From: Sphingobacteriaceae bacterium
GTDB lineage: Bacteria; Bacteroidota; Bacteroidia; B-17B0; Aurantibacillaceae
NCBI GenBank assembly: GCA_016715905.1
Contig: JADJXI010000007.1
Coordinates: forward strand, 231,650 to 295,649
Reading direction: 5' to 3'
Length of the DNA: 64,000 bases
Below are positions 10,304 to 19,604 of this stretch, one piece after another (within the stretch, counting starts at the first letter, position 1; each line of letters begins with the position of its first letter). The notes under the pieces are model-generated. The model was not told the DNA's origin, searched no databases, and worked only from the letters and a program-made list of their open reading frames with translations. Position numbers and translations under genes: made by a program.

Positions 10304-12592
10304 ATGTCAAAATTTAATTCGATTTTATTTGCACTGTTTTTTTTAATTGCATTTCAATTAAAAGCTCAGCCCCCTTGTGATTTTACCTTAACCCCACCAA
10401 ACGGACCTTATTCCATTACCTGTACTAATACCATGGTGATTTTAAACGTTGCACCGGCTTCGCTCAGTTATACATGGACTAGTTTATCAGATCCACCACA
10501 GAACGGAACAACTGTTACATTTACCAACACCGGCAGCTATACTGTGTCTGCTTCCGGCACAGGATGTACATCCAATAGTCAAACCTTTGCTATCGTAATG
10601 AATACCATCGCGCCTACCACTACGGTAAGTCCGAATTCGCAAGCTATTACTTGTAATTCCACTTCAGCCGTAACTTTTAGCGGTACATGCAGCAACCCAA
10701 CCATAAATATGCAACACGATTGGTTTAGTCCTATCAACCCTCCCCCATTCGGACCTCCTATTGCCACTTCTAATAACACACTCTCTATACTTTCAGGAGC
10801 TGTACCTCCGGGAGTATATACATTACAAACAACAAATTTGGTTACCGGATGTAAAACATCAAAAACTGTAACGGTAACTTCCCTATCTGCATTTCCTACT
10901 TTTGCCGTTGGTAGTACAACCGACTTTTCAATTGGTTGCGTGCCCTTAAACAGCACAACTATATCAATTATAAATGCACTTTCTACTCAAACTCCACCTG
11001 CTACTTGCAGTTATACATTTTTAGCACCAAGTTTTACCGGAGTGGTAACGCCAAGTGTAGTATTAGGAAATAATAATTCAACGGTTACAACTATTCCCGG
11101 AACATGGACCGTCATTGTTCAAGATAATTCTAATTTTTGTCGATCATACCTAAGCATTCCAATTCTGCAAAATACGGTTGCTCCTCATGTAGTAGCTAAT
11201 ATTCTAACTCAAACGCTAACATGTTATAATCCGACCTTACTTGCAACAGGTAGCTCAACCACACAATTCACTCAAGTAACATGGAATGTACCTTCTACTC
11301 CACCAACACTTTCTACTCCTACGGTTATTGTTGGTGATCCTGCAAATGGTCCAAATACCAGCACTACTTCATTAACCTACGCAAACTTTACAGTTGTAGC
11401 AACAAACACGAATAATGCTTGTCAATCGACTTCTGTCATGACCATTAATCAAAACTTTAAACCACCTATTTCAAGTCCAACAATTTCCATAGCTACCCCT
11501 ACTGCAATTTATTGTAAAGTTTCTACGGCTCCGGTAATTTTAACAACTGGAAGCAGCACCACAACTTCTGGAGGCGGACCAAGCGCTTTCGTTGCGAATC
11601 CATGTTGGGATGGACCTTCGCCACAGACTACAATATGCGGTACATCTAACTACAGTTGTTATGTTCCTGGCGTGTATACCTTAAGCGTGATTGATAATTA
11701 CAATGGCTGTCCGGGCTCAGGAACTGTTAATGTATTAGACCGAACACAGCCACCGGTTTTAACGAATCCCGTTTCAACAAGTACTTTAGATTGCGCTGCC
11801 AATCAAGCCACATTAAGTATGGCTATCACAGGAACCAATACAGGCGGAATGCGATATTTAATTACGAATTATCCAATAGGATCTTCATTTAGTCCAACAA
11901 ATGCTATTACAATAACTTTAAATCCCGACTTAAGCGGAACTACATCGCCTAGCGTTGCAGTTTCCTTATTAGGAACTTATATTTTCGTAGCTACAAACAC
12001 CTTAACGGGATGTAATGCAACGGGCACTGTTGTTGTTGGTGCAGGAGGATTAAATGCATCATTTGAAGCAAACCCATCAACAGGCTACGCACCTTTAACC
12101 GTTAATTTCTTTAATAATACCAGTAGTTCTTTTGGCACAACCAGTATCACAACGGTTTGGAGTTATGGTAATGGAAATGTAAAAACAGTTACAACAACCG
12201 CTCAAACCAGCGAAACCTATTTAGCACCGGGCTCATACACCGCTATGATAATTGCCACTAAGGGTTCTTGTGTGGATACCGCTTTTCAAGTTATTAAAGT
12301 AGATATTCCATCTAAAATGGAAGTTCCGAATGTATTCACTCCGAATGGAGATGGAAGTAATGATGTTTTCTTTTTGAAAGTGGCAAATTTAAAAGAAGTA
12401 ACAGCTATTATTCATGATCGTTGGGGAAATAAAGTATATGAAACTACTAGCACAACCGGAAATATTGCCTGGGATGGTAAAAATTTTGCCGGCGCTGAAT
12501 GTTCAAGTGGAGTTTACTTTTATACCATTAAAGCAACCGGCAAAGACGATAAAGAATATGAACAAAAGGGCAATGTGAGTTTGTTCAGATAA
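10304..12592 (+). CDS. Secreted Ig/PKD-repeat protein with CHU_C (T9SS type B) C-terminus
   Basis: A signal peptide (about residues 1-22, ending LKAQ) precedes roughly 560 residues of Thr/Ser/Pro-rich, Cys-containing sequence that looks like tandem Ig-like beta domains. A PKD domain follows (about 585-668, with APLTVNFFN and SYGNG). The end is a gliding-motility-type CHU_C domain (about 672-762) with the signature VFTPNGDGSNDVF, RWGNKVYE and SGVYFYTI. That domain is the type B T9SS sorting signal, so the protein should be exported by T9SS and displayed on the surface, probably as an adhesin or structural protein. No catalytic domain is visible. The gene has its own -7 box and terminator, so it is probably monocistronic. 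Confidence 0.9.
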   Translation: MSKFNSILFALFFLIAFQLKAQPPCDFTLTPPNGPYSITCTNTMVILNVAPASLSYTWTSLSDPPQNGTTVTFTNTGSYTVSASGTGCTSNSQTFAIVMNTIAPTTTVSPNSQAITCNSTSAVTFSGTCSNPTINMQHDWFSPINPPPFGPPIATSNNTLSILSGAVPPGVYTLQTTNLVTGCKTSKTVTVTSLSAFPTFAVGSTTDFSIGCVPLNSTTISIINALSTQTPPATCSYTFLAPSFTGVVTPSVVLGNNNSTVTTIPGTWTVIVQDNSNFCRSYLSIPILQNTVAPHVVANILTQTLTCYNPTLLATGSSTTQFTQVTWNVPSTPPTLSTPTVIVGDPANGPNTSTTSLTYANFTVVATNTNNACQSTSVMTINQNFKPPISSPTISIATPTAIYCKVSTAPVILTTGSSTTTSGGGPSAFVANPCWDGPSPQTTICGTSNYSCYVPGVYTLSVIDNYNGCPGSGTVNVLDRTQPPVLTNPVSTSTLDCAANQATLSMAITGTNTGGMRYLITNYPIGSSFSPTNAITITLNPDLSGTTSPSVAVSLLGTYIFVATNTLTGCNATGTVVVGAGGLNASFEANPSTGYAPLTVNFFNNTSSSFGTTSITTVWSYGNGNVKTVTTTAQTSETYLAPGSYTAMIIATKGSCVDTAFQVIKVDIPSKMEVPNVFTPNGDGSNDVFFLKVANLKEVTAIIHDRWGNKVYETTSTTGNIAWDGKNFAGAECSSGVYFYTIKATGKDDKEYEQKGNVSLFR

Positions 12593-12611
12593 AATTCACT
12601 TAACATACTTT

Positions 12612-12643
12612 AAATCCCGTTACCGAAACGTATCGGGATTTTT
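12612..12643 (+). terminator. Rho-independent terminator after the CHU_C gene
   Basis: An AAATCCCG / CGGGATTT stem closes about 14 loop bases and is followed by a T run, 19 bp after the stop of the CHU_C gene. Confidence 0.8.
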
Positions 12644-12709
12644 ATTGTATTTTTGAGTGTATACGAGAAACAATATTGTTACTTTTCTATTTTTTCGTAT
12701 TATATATTA

Positions 12710-14137
12710 ATGCAAGGCTATACGCGAATCATACTGCTGTTTTTACTACCTTTCTTTTGCAACTCGCAAAATATCTGGGTGCATGGAAAAGCTCACACCA
12801 GTTATGCAGGAAAATTAATTGAATTAATTTCAATTCAGGATTTTATTACAGGGGCGCGATTTAGAGAATCCCTTGACACTATCGATAAAGACGGTTCCTT
12901 TGACCTCCAAATGTATTCAAATCACACTCAACCCGTGTTTTTAATAATCAAAAATGTAAAAGCAAAGCTTTATGTTAGTCCGGATTTTGTGTATGAAGTG
13001 CGGATTCCCGAAACGGATGAAAGTGCCGATTTTAAAAACGATGCGGAATTAGAAATAAACTTAGGAGTTGTTGGAGCTGACAGCACAGAATTAAACGCTT
13101 TAATTTTTGATTTTCAAAACAAGTATAACGCGCAGTTTTTAACGGATAAAAAGCAATTTTTATCTCGCCCTGTCATTTTTCAGAAAGCTGACTCACTTCA
13201 GTTCATTTGCGAAAAAAGTTATAAAAATATTAAAAACAAGTACTTTCAATCTTTTTATAACTATTCCATCGCATCTTTAAACGCTTCTGTTTCCAGAGGA
13301 GAAAATTTTCTTATTTCCAAATATATTCTTAATAGCCCCATCCAATACCACCATGCTGAATACATGAGTTTTTTTAACGCCTGCTTTACTGGATATTTAA
13401 ACAGTATAGCTTCTACCCGAAAAGGCGAAACACTTTATAACATAATTAATACTAAAGCCAGTTATGAATTGTTAGATGAATTTGTGAAACAAGAGAAATT
13501 TATGATTAATGATTCCTTGCGTGAATTAGTCATTTTAAAAAATCTTTGGGAATTATATTTCAATACTTCTTTTAACGCTCCGGCAATAAATAAAATTGTT
13601 TCCGAAATAAACCAGTCAACTAAAATTGAAAAGCACAGGCAAATTTCTGCCCATATGCTCAGTAATTTTAATCAGTTACAAAACGGCTCGCCAGCTCCTT
13701 TCTTTAGCGCCAGAGATAAAAAAGGCAATATGGCTGACTTAAACGAGATCAAAGGCAAATGGATTTATTTAAATTTTTTCTCAACAAAAAAAACAGAAAG
13801 TACTAAAGAACTTTATAAAATCGCTGCCCTAAAAAAGAAATTGGGTGACAAAATTATTTTTGTAAGTGTTTGTGTTGACGATAGTTTATCAACATACACA
13901 TCCTTCATGAAAAACAATGCAAAACTGGATTGGAATATCTGGTATTACCAAGATAAAAGATTACAAAAAAACGCCAAAGAGTTATACCATTTAGTAGGTC
14001 ATGAGGCCTATTACCTAATAAATAATGCAGGCTACTTAGCACAATCGCCTGCTCTTTCTCCCAGTGAAGGAATAGAGTACAAATTAAATTCGATTTTCAA
14101 ACCCGTAAAAAAAAATATTAAAACCGGTATAAGATAA
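12710..14137 (+). CDS. Exported thioredoxin-fold (TlpA/AhpC-like) protein lacking CxxC
   Basis: I chose ATG 12710 because it starts a hydrophobic signal peptide (MQGYTRIILLFLLPFFCNSQ); an upstream in-frame TTG at 12653 would put 19 extra residues before it. The 475-residue product resembles Bacteroidota periplasmic TlpA-type proteins: an N-terminal DUF4369-like beta region, a helical middle, and a C-terminal redoxin domain (about 324-465, starting GSPAPFFSARDKKG). Where active members have WCxxC, this protein reads NFFSTKKTES, so the redox cysteines are absent and thiol chemistry is unlikely. Its stop codon directly abuts the GTG of the next gene. Confidence 0.75.
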   Translation: MQGYTRIILLFLLPFFCNSQNIWVHGKAHTSYAGKLIELISIQDFITGARFRESLDTIDKDGSFDLQMYSNHTQPVFLIIKNVKAKLYVSPDFVYEVRIPETDESADFKNDAELEINLGVVGADSTELNALIFDFQNKYNAQFLTDKKQFLSRPVIFQKADSLQFICEKSYKNIKNKYFQSFYNYSIASLNASVSRGENFLISKYILNSPIQYHHAEYMSFFNACFTGYLNSIASTRKGETLYNIINTKASYELLDEFVKQEKFMINDSLRELVILKNLWELYFNTSFNAPAINKIVSEINQSTKIEKHRQISAHMLSNFNQLQNGSPAPFFSARDKKGNMADLNEIKGKWIYLNFFSTKKTESTKELYKIAALKKKLGDKIIFVSVCVDDSLSTYTSFMKNNAKLDWNIWYYQDKRLQKNAKELYHLVGHEAYYLINNAGYLAQSPALSPSEGIEYKLNSIFKPVKKNIKTGIR

Positions 14138-14854
14138 GTGAAAAAAGAATCTCCATTTTCAAGTTCAATACAAGATCGAATTGTTTACGAAGACAATCAT
14201 ATTTTGGTTATAAATAAACTACCTTCTGAAATTGTACAAGGGGATAAAACCGGTGATGTCCCACTCACTGAAAAAGTAAAGGAATTTATTAAAGTACGAG
14301 ATCACAAACCGGGTAATGTTTTTTGCGGTTTGACACACAGACTAGACCGACCCGTTAGTGGCTTGATTATTTTTGCTAAAACCAGTAAAGCCCTCTCTCG
14401 TTTTAATGAGATTTTTAGAAATAAGGATATTAAGAAAAAATATTTAGCTGTTACAGCCAACAAACCGCCACTGCAAAGTGATAAACTCATCCATTGGTTA
14501 AAGAAAAACGAAAAATCAAATACAAGTATCGTTTACAGTAAAGAAACAACAGACGGTTTAAGAGCTGAATTGGATTATGAACACTTACATTCCTCCGATC
14601 ATTACCATTTATTACTCATTTCGCTTCACACAGGAAGACATCACCAGATTAGGGCTCAGTTAGCCTCATTAAACTGTCCTATTAAAGGAGATGTGAAATA
14701 TGGCGCTAAAAGAGGAAATGATGGAGGATTTATTCATCTGCATAGCTATGAATTAACTTTTATGCACCCCATTAAAAAAGAACCGATTCACCTAACTTGT
14801 TTACCGGCCTTTTCTGATCCGGTTTGGGATTTTTTTCATCAAAAAATGATATAA
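14138..14854 (+). CDS. RluA-family pseudouridine synthase
   Basis: This 238-residue protein carries the family signature HRLDRPVSGL (about residues 67-76), whose Asp is the catalytic residue, and the downstream GRHHQIRAQLA element. It isomerises uridines in rRNA or tRNA; the target cannot be read from sequence. No S4 domain precedes the catalytic domain, so it is a short form. The start is GTG 14138, immediately after the TAA of the preceding gene with no spacing, which suggests translational coupling. No ATG alternative lies near the conserved N-terminus. A shared bidirectional terminator follows. Confidence 0.92.
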   Translation: MKKESPFSSSIQDRIVYEDNHILVINKLPSEIVQGDKTGDVPLTEKVKEFIKVRDHKPGNVFCGLTHRLDRPVSGLIIFAKTSKALSRFNEIFRNKDIKKKYLAVTANKPPLQSDKLIHWLKKNEKSNTSIVYSKETTDGLRAELDYEHLHSSDHYHLLLISLHTGRHHQIRAQLASLNCPIKGDVKYGAKRGNDGGFIHLHSYELTFMHPIKKEPIHLTCLPAFSDPVWDFFHQKMI

Positions 14855-14884
14855 AAAAAATCCCCCTTTGCAGGGGGATTTTTA
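14853..14884. terminator. Bidirectional terminator between convergent genes
   Basis: An A-run, the stem TCCCCC / GGGGGA around loop TTTGCA, and a T-run sit exactly between the stop of the pseudouridine synthase gene and the stop of the OmpA gene on the other strand. The symmetric A and T tracts let it serve both. Confidence 0.9.
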
Positions 14885-14888
14885 AATC

Positions 14889-16967
14889 TTATTCTTCATC
14901 CTCTTCTTCATCATCCGGATCTTTCGGCTTGGTATTACCTGTTCCGCCTTTTCCATCAGACTTGGTAGCATTAGGATCAACGAAATCAAAACTTAATACT
15001 TTAAATGTTGTACGACGATTCTTTTGGTGTAATGCTTCTTTTTCCTCCTTAGTTTTTGCCTTAGCAATTACCGCATCGGAAATTAATGGTTGAGTCATAC
15101 CTAAACCTTTAAATGTTAAACGTGCTGCAGGAATTTCTTTTTCATTTACTAAATAATCCACACAAGACTTAGCACGAGCTGTAGATAAAGTCATGTTAGC
15201 GGCAGCCTTACCACGAGTATCGGTGTGTGAATTTAATTCAACAATAATACCAGGGTTGTCTTTTAAGATATTATATAAATAGTTTAATGAATCTTTAGAG
15301 TTAGGCAATAATTCAGCGCTTCCTAAAGCATACTGAATTTCAGGCATTCTTAAATTTGGAACAACCGGCTTTACAGCAAAATCGGCAACAAAATCTTTTG
15401 ATTTATCTAAACCAACAGTGGTTACAACACGCTTATCTTGATTAGATAAGTATCCATCACGTCCAAACGTAGAAGACTTTGCCCCTTTTCCGGTTTCTGT
15501 TGAAACAGTATAAGTCGTTTTCTCTTTTAATTTAGTAAGGCTGTAAGCACCATCTTTTGCAGTGGTGAATTCATTAATACTACCGTCTGAACCAACAATT
15601 TTAACTTTAACACCTTCAACCGGCTCACCTTTTCCTTTTCCTAATTGATCACCTTCGCAAAGTACCATACCTCTTAAATTAAAGTTAATTGGAGGTAAGT
15701 TGAAGCTGTAGATATCATCATTTCCTTTTCCTCCTTCACGGTTACTGGTAAAGAATCCACGATTCTTTTTCCCTTCAAATACTATACTGTGATCATCATA
15801 CGATGAATTGATTGGGTATTTTAAATTCTCAACCGGCTTAGTGAATTTTCCATCAGGTGATACGTCTGCCGAGAAAATATCTAATCCTCCCATTCCAGGA
15901 TGATAATCAGAAGAAAAATATAATTTTTTTCCATCTGTAGAAATAGTTGGGAATGCTTCATTTCCGGAAGTATTAACTAGCGGACCAGCATTTACAGGTT
16001 GTCCCCAAATATTTTTCTTTTGATCAAAAGTACAGCTCCAAATATCTAAACCACCATATCCACCGCTCATGCTAGAAGCAAAATATAAATGTTTTGCATC
16101 AGATGATAAGGTAGGATGACGGAAAGAAACTGTATCAATACTAAAAGGTAAACGAACAGCTTCACCCCAAGTACTTCCTTGTTTTTTAGCCATGTAAATA
16201 CCACACTTGTTTTGCTTTCCTTTGTCCTCAGGACAACGTGTAAAGAAAATCATATCTCCTTTTTTGCTTACCCAACCTTGTCCTTCGTTCACCGGAGAAC
16301 TTACTGCAGGAGGTAATAATACAGGAGTTGACCATTTTCCGTTTTTATCAACTTTAGATTCATAAATATCTGAATGATTAACACCGGTTATATTATCAGC
16401 ACCGCTGCCTAACGAACCTTCTCTATTAGATGTGAAAATAATAGTTTTGTATTTTTTATCACTATATGATGGAGAATAATCTCTGTCTTTTGTATTTATT
16501 AAAGACATGTTTTCAACTTTATATCGTAAAGGATTGTCTTTCCATTGTTGAGCTAATTCACACGATTTTATACCTAGGTCCGCTTTTTTAGCATCTCCAC
16601 CTTTTGCTTTGTAGTTTTTGTATTCAGTCATGGCTTCAGCATATTTAAACTGAACTTTTAACACTTCTGCTAAACGGTAATAAACCGATGGATCATCAAT
16701 GTTTGTTGCAATGGCTTTTTGAAAATAGGTTTCTGCACCTTTATAATCGTTAATTTCTTGGCTAGCAATTCCGGTTCTGTACAAAACAAGAGCTTTCTTG
16801 TCCTTTGGAACAGATTGATATACCTGCTTATATAAAGTAACAGCGCTAAAATACTGATGCGCTTCAAAAGCTGCGTCTGCTTTTTTTAAGGCTTTTTGTG
16901 AAAATGCCGAAGTTGTTAGAACACAAGTAGCTGCGGCTATTAAAGTAAGGCGAGTGAAGTTTTTCAT
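14889..16967 (-). CDS. PorE-like TPR / beta-propeller / OmpA protein
   Basis: The 692-residue product has a signal peptide (about 1-23, ending SAFSQ), TPR-like helices (about 25-140), a PD40/WD40-like beta-propeller (about 160-425, repeated TIIFTSNREG, HLYFASSMSGG and KLYFSSDYHPG-type blades), a carboxypeptidase-regulatory-like domain (about 429-510) and an OmpA peptidoglycan-binding domain (about 541-665, with ELNSHTDTRG). This is the domain order of PorE, the T9SS component that ties the machinery to peptidoglycan in Porphyromonas, though flavobacteria carry several such proteins. Unlike PorE it has no clear lipobox. The C-terminus is a short acidic tail (DPDDEEEDEE). With several T9SS cargo genes nearby, a role in secretion or envelope anchoring is plausible. 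Confidence 0.85.
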   Translation of the reverse strand: MKNFTRLTLIAAATCVLTTSAFSQKALKKADAAFEAHQYFSAVTLYKQVYQSVPKDKKALVLYRTGIASQEINDYKGAETYFQKAIATNIDDPSVYYRLAEVLKVQFKYAEAMTEYKNYKAKGGDAKKADLGIKSCELAQQWKDNPLRYKVENMSLINTKDRDYSPSYSDKKYKTIIFTSNREGSLGSGADNITGVNHSDIYESKVDKNGKWSTPVLLPPAVSSPVNEGQGWVSKKGDMIFFTRCPEDKGKQNKCGIYMAKKQGSTWGEAVRLPFSIDTVSFRHPTLSSDAKHLYFASSMSGGYGGLDIWSCTFDQKKNIWGQPVNAGPLVNTSGNEAFPTISTDGKKLYFSSDYHPGMGGLDIFSADVSPDGKFTKPVENLKYPINSSYDDHSIVFEGKKNRGFFTSNREGGKGNDDIYSFNLPPINFNLRGMVLCEGDQLGKGKGEPVEGVKVKIVGSDGSINEFTTAKDGAYSLTKLKEKTTYTVSTETGKGAKSSTFGRDGYLSNQDKRVVTTVGLDKSKDFVADFAVKPVVPNLRMPEIQYALGSAELLPNSKDSLNYLYNILKDNPGIIVELNSHTDTRGKAAANMTLSTARAKSCVDYLVNEKEIPAARLTFKGLGMTQPLISDAVIAKAKTKEEKEALHQKNRRTTFKVLSFDFVDPNATKSDGKGGTGNTKPKDPDDEEEDEE

Positions 16968-17119
16968 ACTTTAGGTTAAAGTTAATAAGGTGCTAATATA
17001 GCTATTTTTTAAATGAAAGTTAAAAAAAAACAAAATTTTGTATGAAATGAGTAATATTGAAGTATTCACAGGACTTGTTCCTGATTTAAAATAAAATACT
17101 GATAATCAATAATTTAAAT

Positions 17120-18254
17120 TTGAATTCGATTTATATACATATTCCCTATTGCAAACAAAAATGTACTTATTGCGATTTCCATTTCAGCGTTCAACTCAAA
17201 AATAAAAGTCGCTTAGTGGATGCCATTTGTAAAGAAATTAATCAAAGAAGTTCAGATTTAAATAATAACAACATTCATAGTATTTACTTTGGCGGGGGTA
17301 CACCAAGTTTATTGAATCAGGCAGAACTGGATCAAATTTTTAATGCAATAAATCAAACTTTTAAAATTGACGCTGCATCGGAAATAACTTTAGAAGCAAA
17401 TCCAGACGATATCCACAAAAAAAACCTAAGTATTTGGGAAAAATCAGGTATAAACAGATTGAGTATCGGACTGCAATCTTTCAACGATGAAGAACTCAAA
17501 TGGATGAACAGAACCCACCAAGCAAACCAGGGCATTGCCTCTGTATTATTGGCGCAGGATTCGGGTTTTACTAATTTAACCATTGATTTAATTTACGGTA
17601 GCAAATTTCAAGACCTGTTGAGTTGGGAAAAAACATTACAAAAAGCTATTCAACTGAATACACCACATATTTCAGCTTATCATTTAACTATTGAAGAAAA
17701 AACAGCACTTGGTATTAATTTTAAGAAAAAAATTGAACCGGCAGTTTCAGATGAATTGGGAGAATCACAGTTTTTAATGCTATCCGACATTTTAAGTAAA
17801 AATGGATTCAAACATTATGAAATTTCCAATTTTGCCAAAAACGGTTTTGAAGCTGTACACAATTCCAATTACTGGAAAAGAAATTCTTACTTAGGCTTTG
17901 GTCCTTCTGCTCATTCTTATAACGGCAAACAAAGACAATGGAATATTTCAAATAATGAAATCTATATTCAAAAAATAGAATCGGGTGAACAATTTTTTTG
18001 AAACGGAGGAATTAAGTACAAATAATCTTTACAATGAATACATCATGACCGGATTGCGTTCACATTTCGGTTGTAATTTAAATGAAATTGAAAACTTATT
18101 TGGTGAGTCTTTTAAAACTCATTTTTCTAAATCAATTATACCCTATTCAAATTATTTCATTGTAACAAACAAGCAATATCAATTAAATTTACAAGGCTGG
18201 CTTATTGCTGATAAAATTGCTTCTGAATTATTTCTAGTTGATTCAATTCAATAA
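17120..18254 (+). pseudogene. hemW: HemW radical-SAM heme chaperone, frameshifted near the 3' end
   Basis: The start is TTG 17120; the N-terminus SIYIHIPYCKQKCTYCDFHF carries the radical-SAM CxxxCxxC cluster. GGGTPS and the HemW-type NSNYWKRNSYLGFGPSAHS follow. The first frame ends at 18001. A second frame from about 17999 continues the protein (ETEELSTNNLYNEYIMTGLR) to 18254. The switch falls in a run of seven T (17993-17999); six T would restore one continuous protein of about 377 residues, the normal HemW length. Because hemW is a conserved core gene and the lesion is a homopolymer length change, a consensus error is more likely than true loss. The 3' end overlaps hemL on the other strand by 12 bp. 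Confidence 0.88.
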
Positions 18255-19526
18255 TTTCAAGGCTTTTTCAAATGCTAATATTGTTTTATCTAAATCTTCT
18301 TGTGAATGCGCGCTACTTACAAATCCAACTTCATATCCGCTAGGTCCCAAATAAATCCCTTCATTCAATAATCCGTGATATAAAAGTTTGAAATAATTCA
18401 TACTCAACGGATCAATATCATTGGCGTTTTGAATTTCGTTTTTATCTGTAAATGCAATCCAAAAAATGGAACCCAAATTAAATATTTTAAACAATTTAAA
18501 GCTATTTACTTTGCGTATACCTTCCACCAAATAATTGGTTTTATCTTCTAAATTTTTATAAAAATCTTTTTCTAAACACAGTTGAAGTTGTGCTATTCCG
18601 GCACGCATGGCCACGGGGTTCCCGCTTAAGGTTCCCGCTTGATAAACCGGACCCAAAGGGGAAACATGATCCATTATTTCGGCCGAGGAAGCATAAGCTC
18701 CTACCGGAAAACCACCGCCAATAATTTTTCCGTAAGTAATAATATCGGGTTTTATTCCATAATAACCGGCAGCTCCGGTAAATCCTAATCTAAATCCGCT
18801 TATCACTTCATCAAAAAATAAAAGTGTGTTATTTTTTGTACAAATCTCCCTTAAAAAATTTAAGAACTCCTTATCCTGTAATAATAAACCATTATTCGCG
18901 GGTACCGGCTCAATAATTACACAAGCAATTTGATTTTTAAATGTTGTAAAAGCCTCTTCCACCGCTGTTTTATTGTGCAATTGAACACTTATGGTTTCAT
19001 TCGCAAAACTTTCAGGCACGCCGGCACTGCTACTATTTCCAAAAGTTACCAATCCGCTTCCGGCCTTTACCAATAATGAATCAGCATGTCCGTGATAACA
19101 TCCTTCAAATTTTAAAATTTTATTTCTTTTGGTAAATCCTCTTGCTAATCGAATAGCACTCATAACTGCTTCGGTTCCGCTACTTACAAATCTTATTTTT
19201 TCAATAAAAGGATTATTGTCTAAAATTAAATTGGCCAGTTCATTTTCTAACTTTGTTGGTGCACCAAATGAAGTTCCCATGTTCATGGTTTCCTGCACCG
19301 CAATTAATATTTTAGGATTGGCGTGACCGGATATTAAGGGCCCCCAACTACAACAATAATCAATAAACTCATTACCATCTGCATCCCAAATATGTGAACC
19401 TTTTCCCCGATCTATAAACAAGGGGTCGCCGCCTACACTCCTAAACGCCCGTACGGGAGAATTAACTCCACCCGGAAAATATTGTAAAGCTTTTTTAAAT
19501 AATTTACCTGACTCTTCTCTTTTCAT
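18243..19526 (-). CDS. hemL: Glutamate-1-semialdehyde 2,1-aminomutase
   Basis: This PLP-dependent enzyme makes 5-aminolevulinate from glutamate-1-semialdehyde in the C5 heme pathway. The 427 residues include FPGGVNSPVRAF near the N-terminus, SSGTEAVMSAIRLAR, the cofactor-binding FFDEVISGFR, and YGKIIGGGFPVGAY (about 263-276), whose Lys should hold PLP. Length and motif order are normal for HemL. It is convergent with hemW, another heme-related gene, and diverges from pgk. Confidence 0.97.
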   Translation of the reverse strand: MKREESGKLFKKALQYFPGGVNSPVRAFRSVGGDPLFIDRGKGSHIWDADGNEFIDYCCSWGPLISGHANPKILIAVQETMNMGTSFGAPTKLENELANLILDNNPFIEKIRFVSSGTEAVMSAIRLARGFTKRNKILKFEGCYHGHADSLLVKAGSGLVTFGNSSSAGVPESFANETISVQLHNKTAVEEAFTTFKNQIACVIIEPVPANNGLLLQDKEFLNFLREICTKNNTLLFFDEVISGFRLGFTGAAGYYGIKPDIITYGKIIGGGFPVGAYASSAEIMDHVSPLGPVYQAGTLSGNPVAMRAGIAQLQLCLEKDFYKNLEDKTNYLVEGIRKVNSFKLFKIFNLGSIFWIAFTDKNEIQNANDIDPLSMNYFKLLYHGLLNEGIYLGPSGYEVGFVSSAHSQEDLDKTILAFEKALKLLN

Positions 19527-19589
19527 AAGTTTTCAAAATTACAAAACAGATTTGTGATTTGAATTAGCCCTGTTTATAAAACAAAATCT

Positions 19590-19597
19590 TATTTTTG
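19590..19597 (+). promoter_or_regulatory. Bacteroidota -7 box (TATTTTTG) just before pgk
   Basis: An exact TAnnTTTG match lies 7 bp before the pgk ATG (19605). If transcription starts at the usual distance, the mRNA would be leaderless or nearly so. No clear -33 element is visible at 19-20 bp spacing. Confidence 0.55.
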
Positions 19598-19604
19598 CGC
19601 TCTT

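Noticed and set aside
14824..15093. Serine-run open frame opposite the acidic end of the OmpA gene
   Set aside because: It is an antisense shadow of the Glu/Asp tail and crosses the bidirectional terminator.
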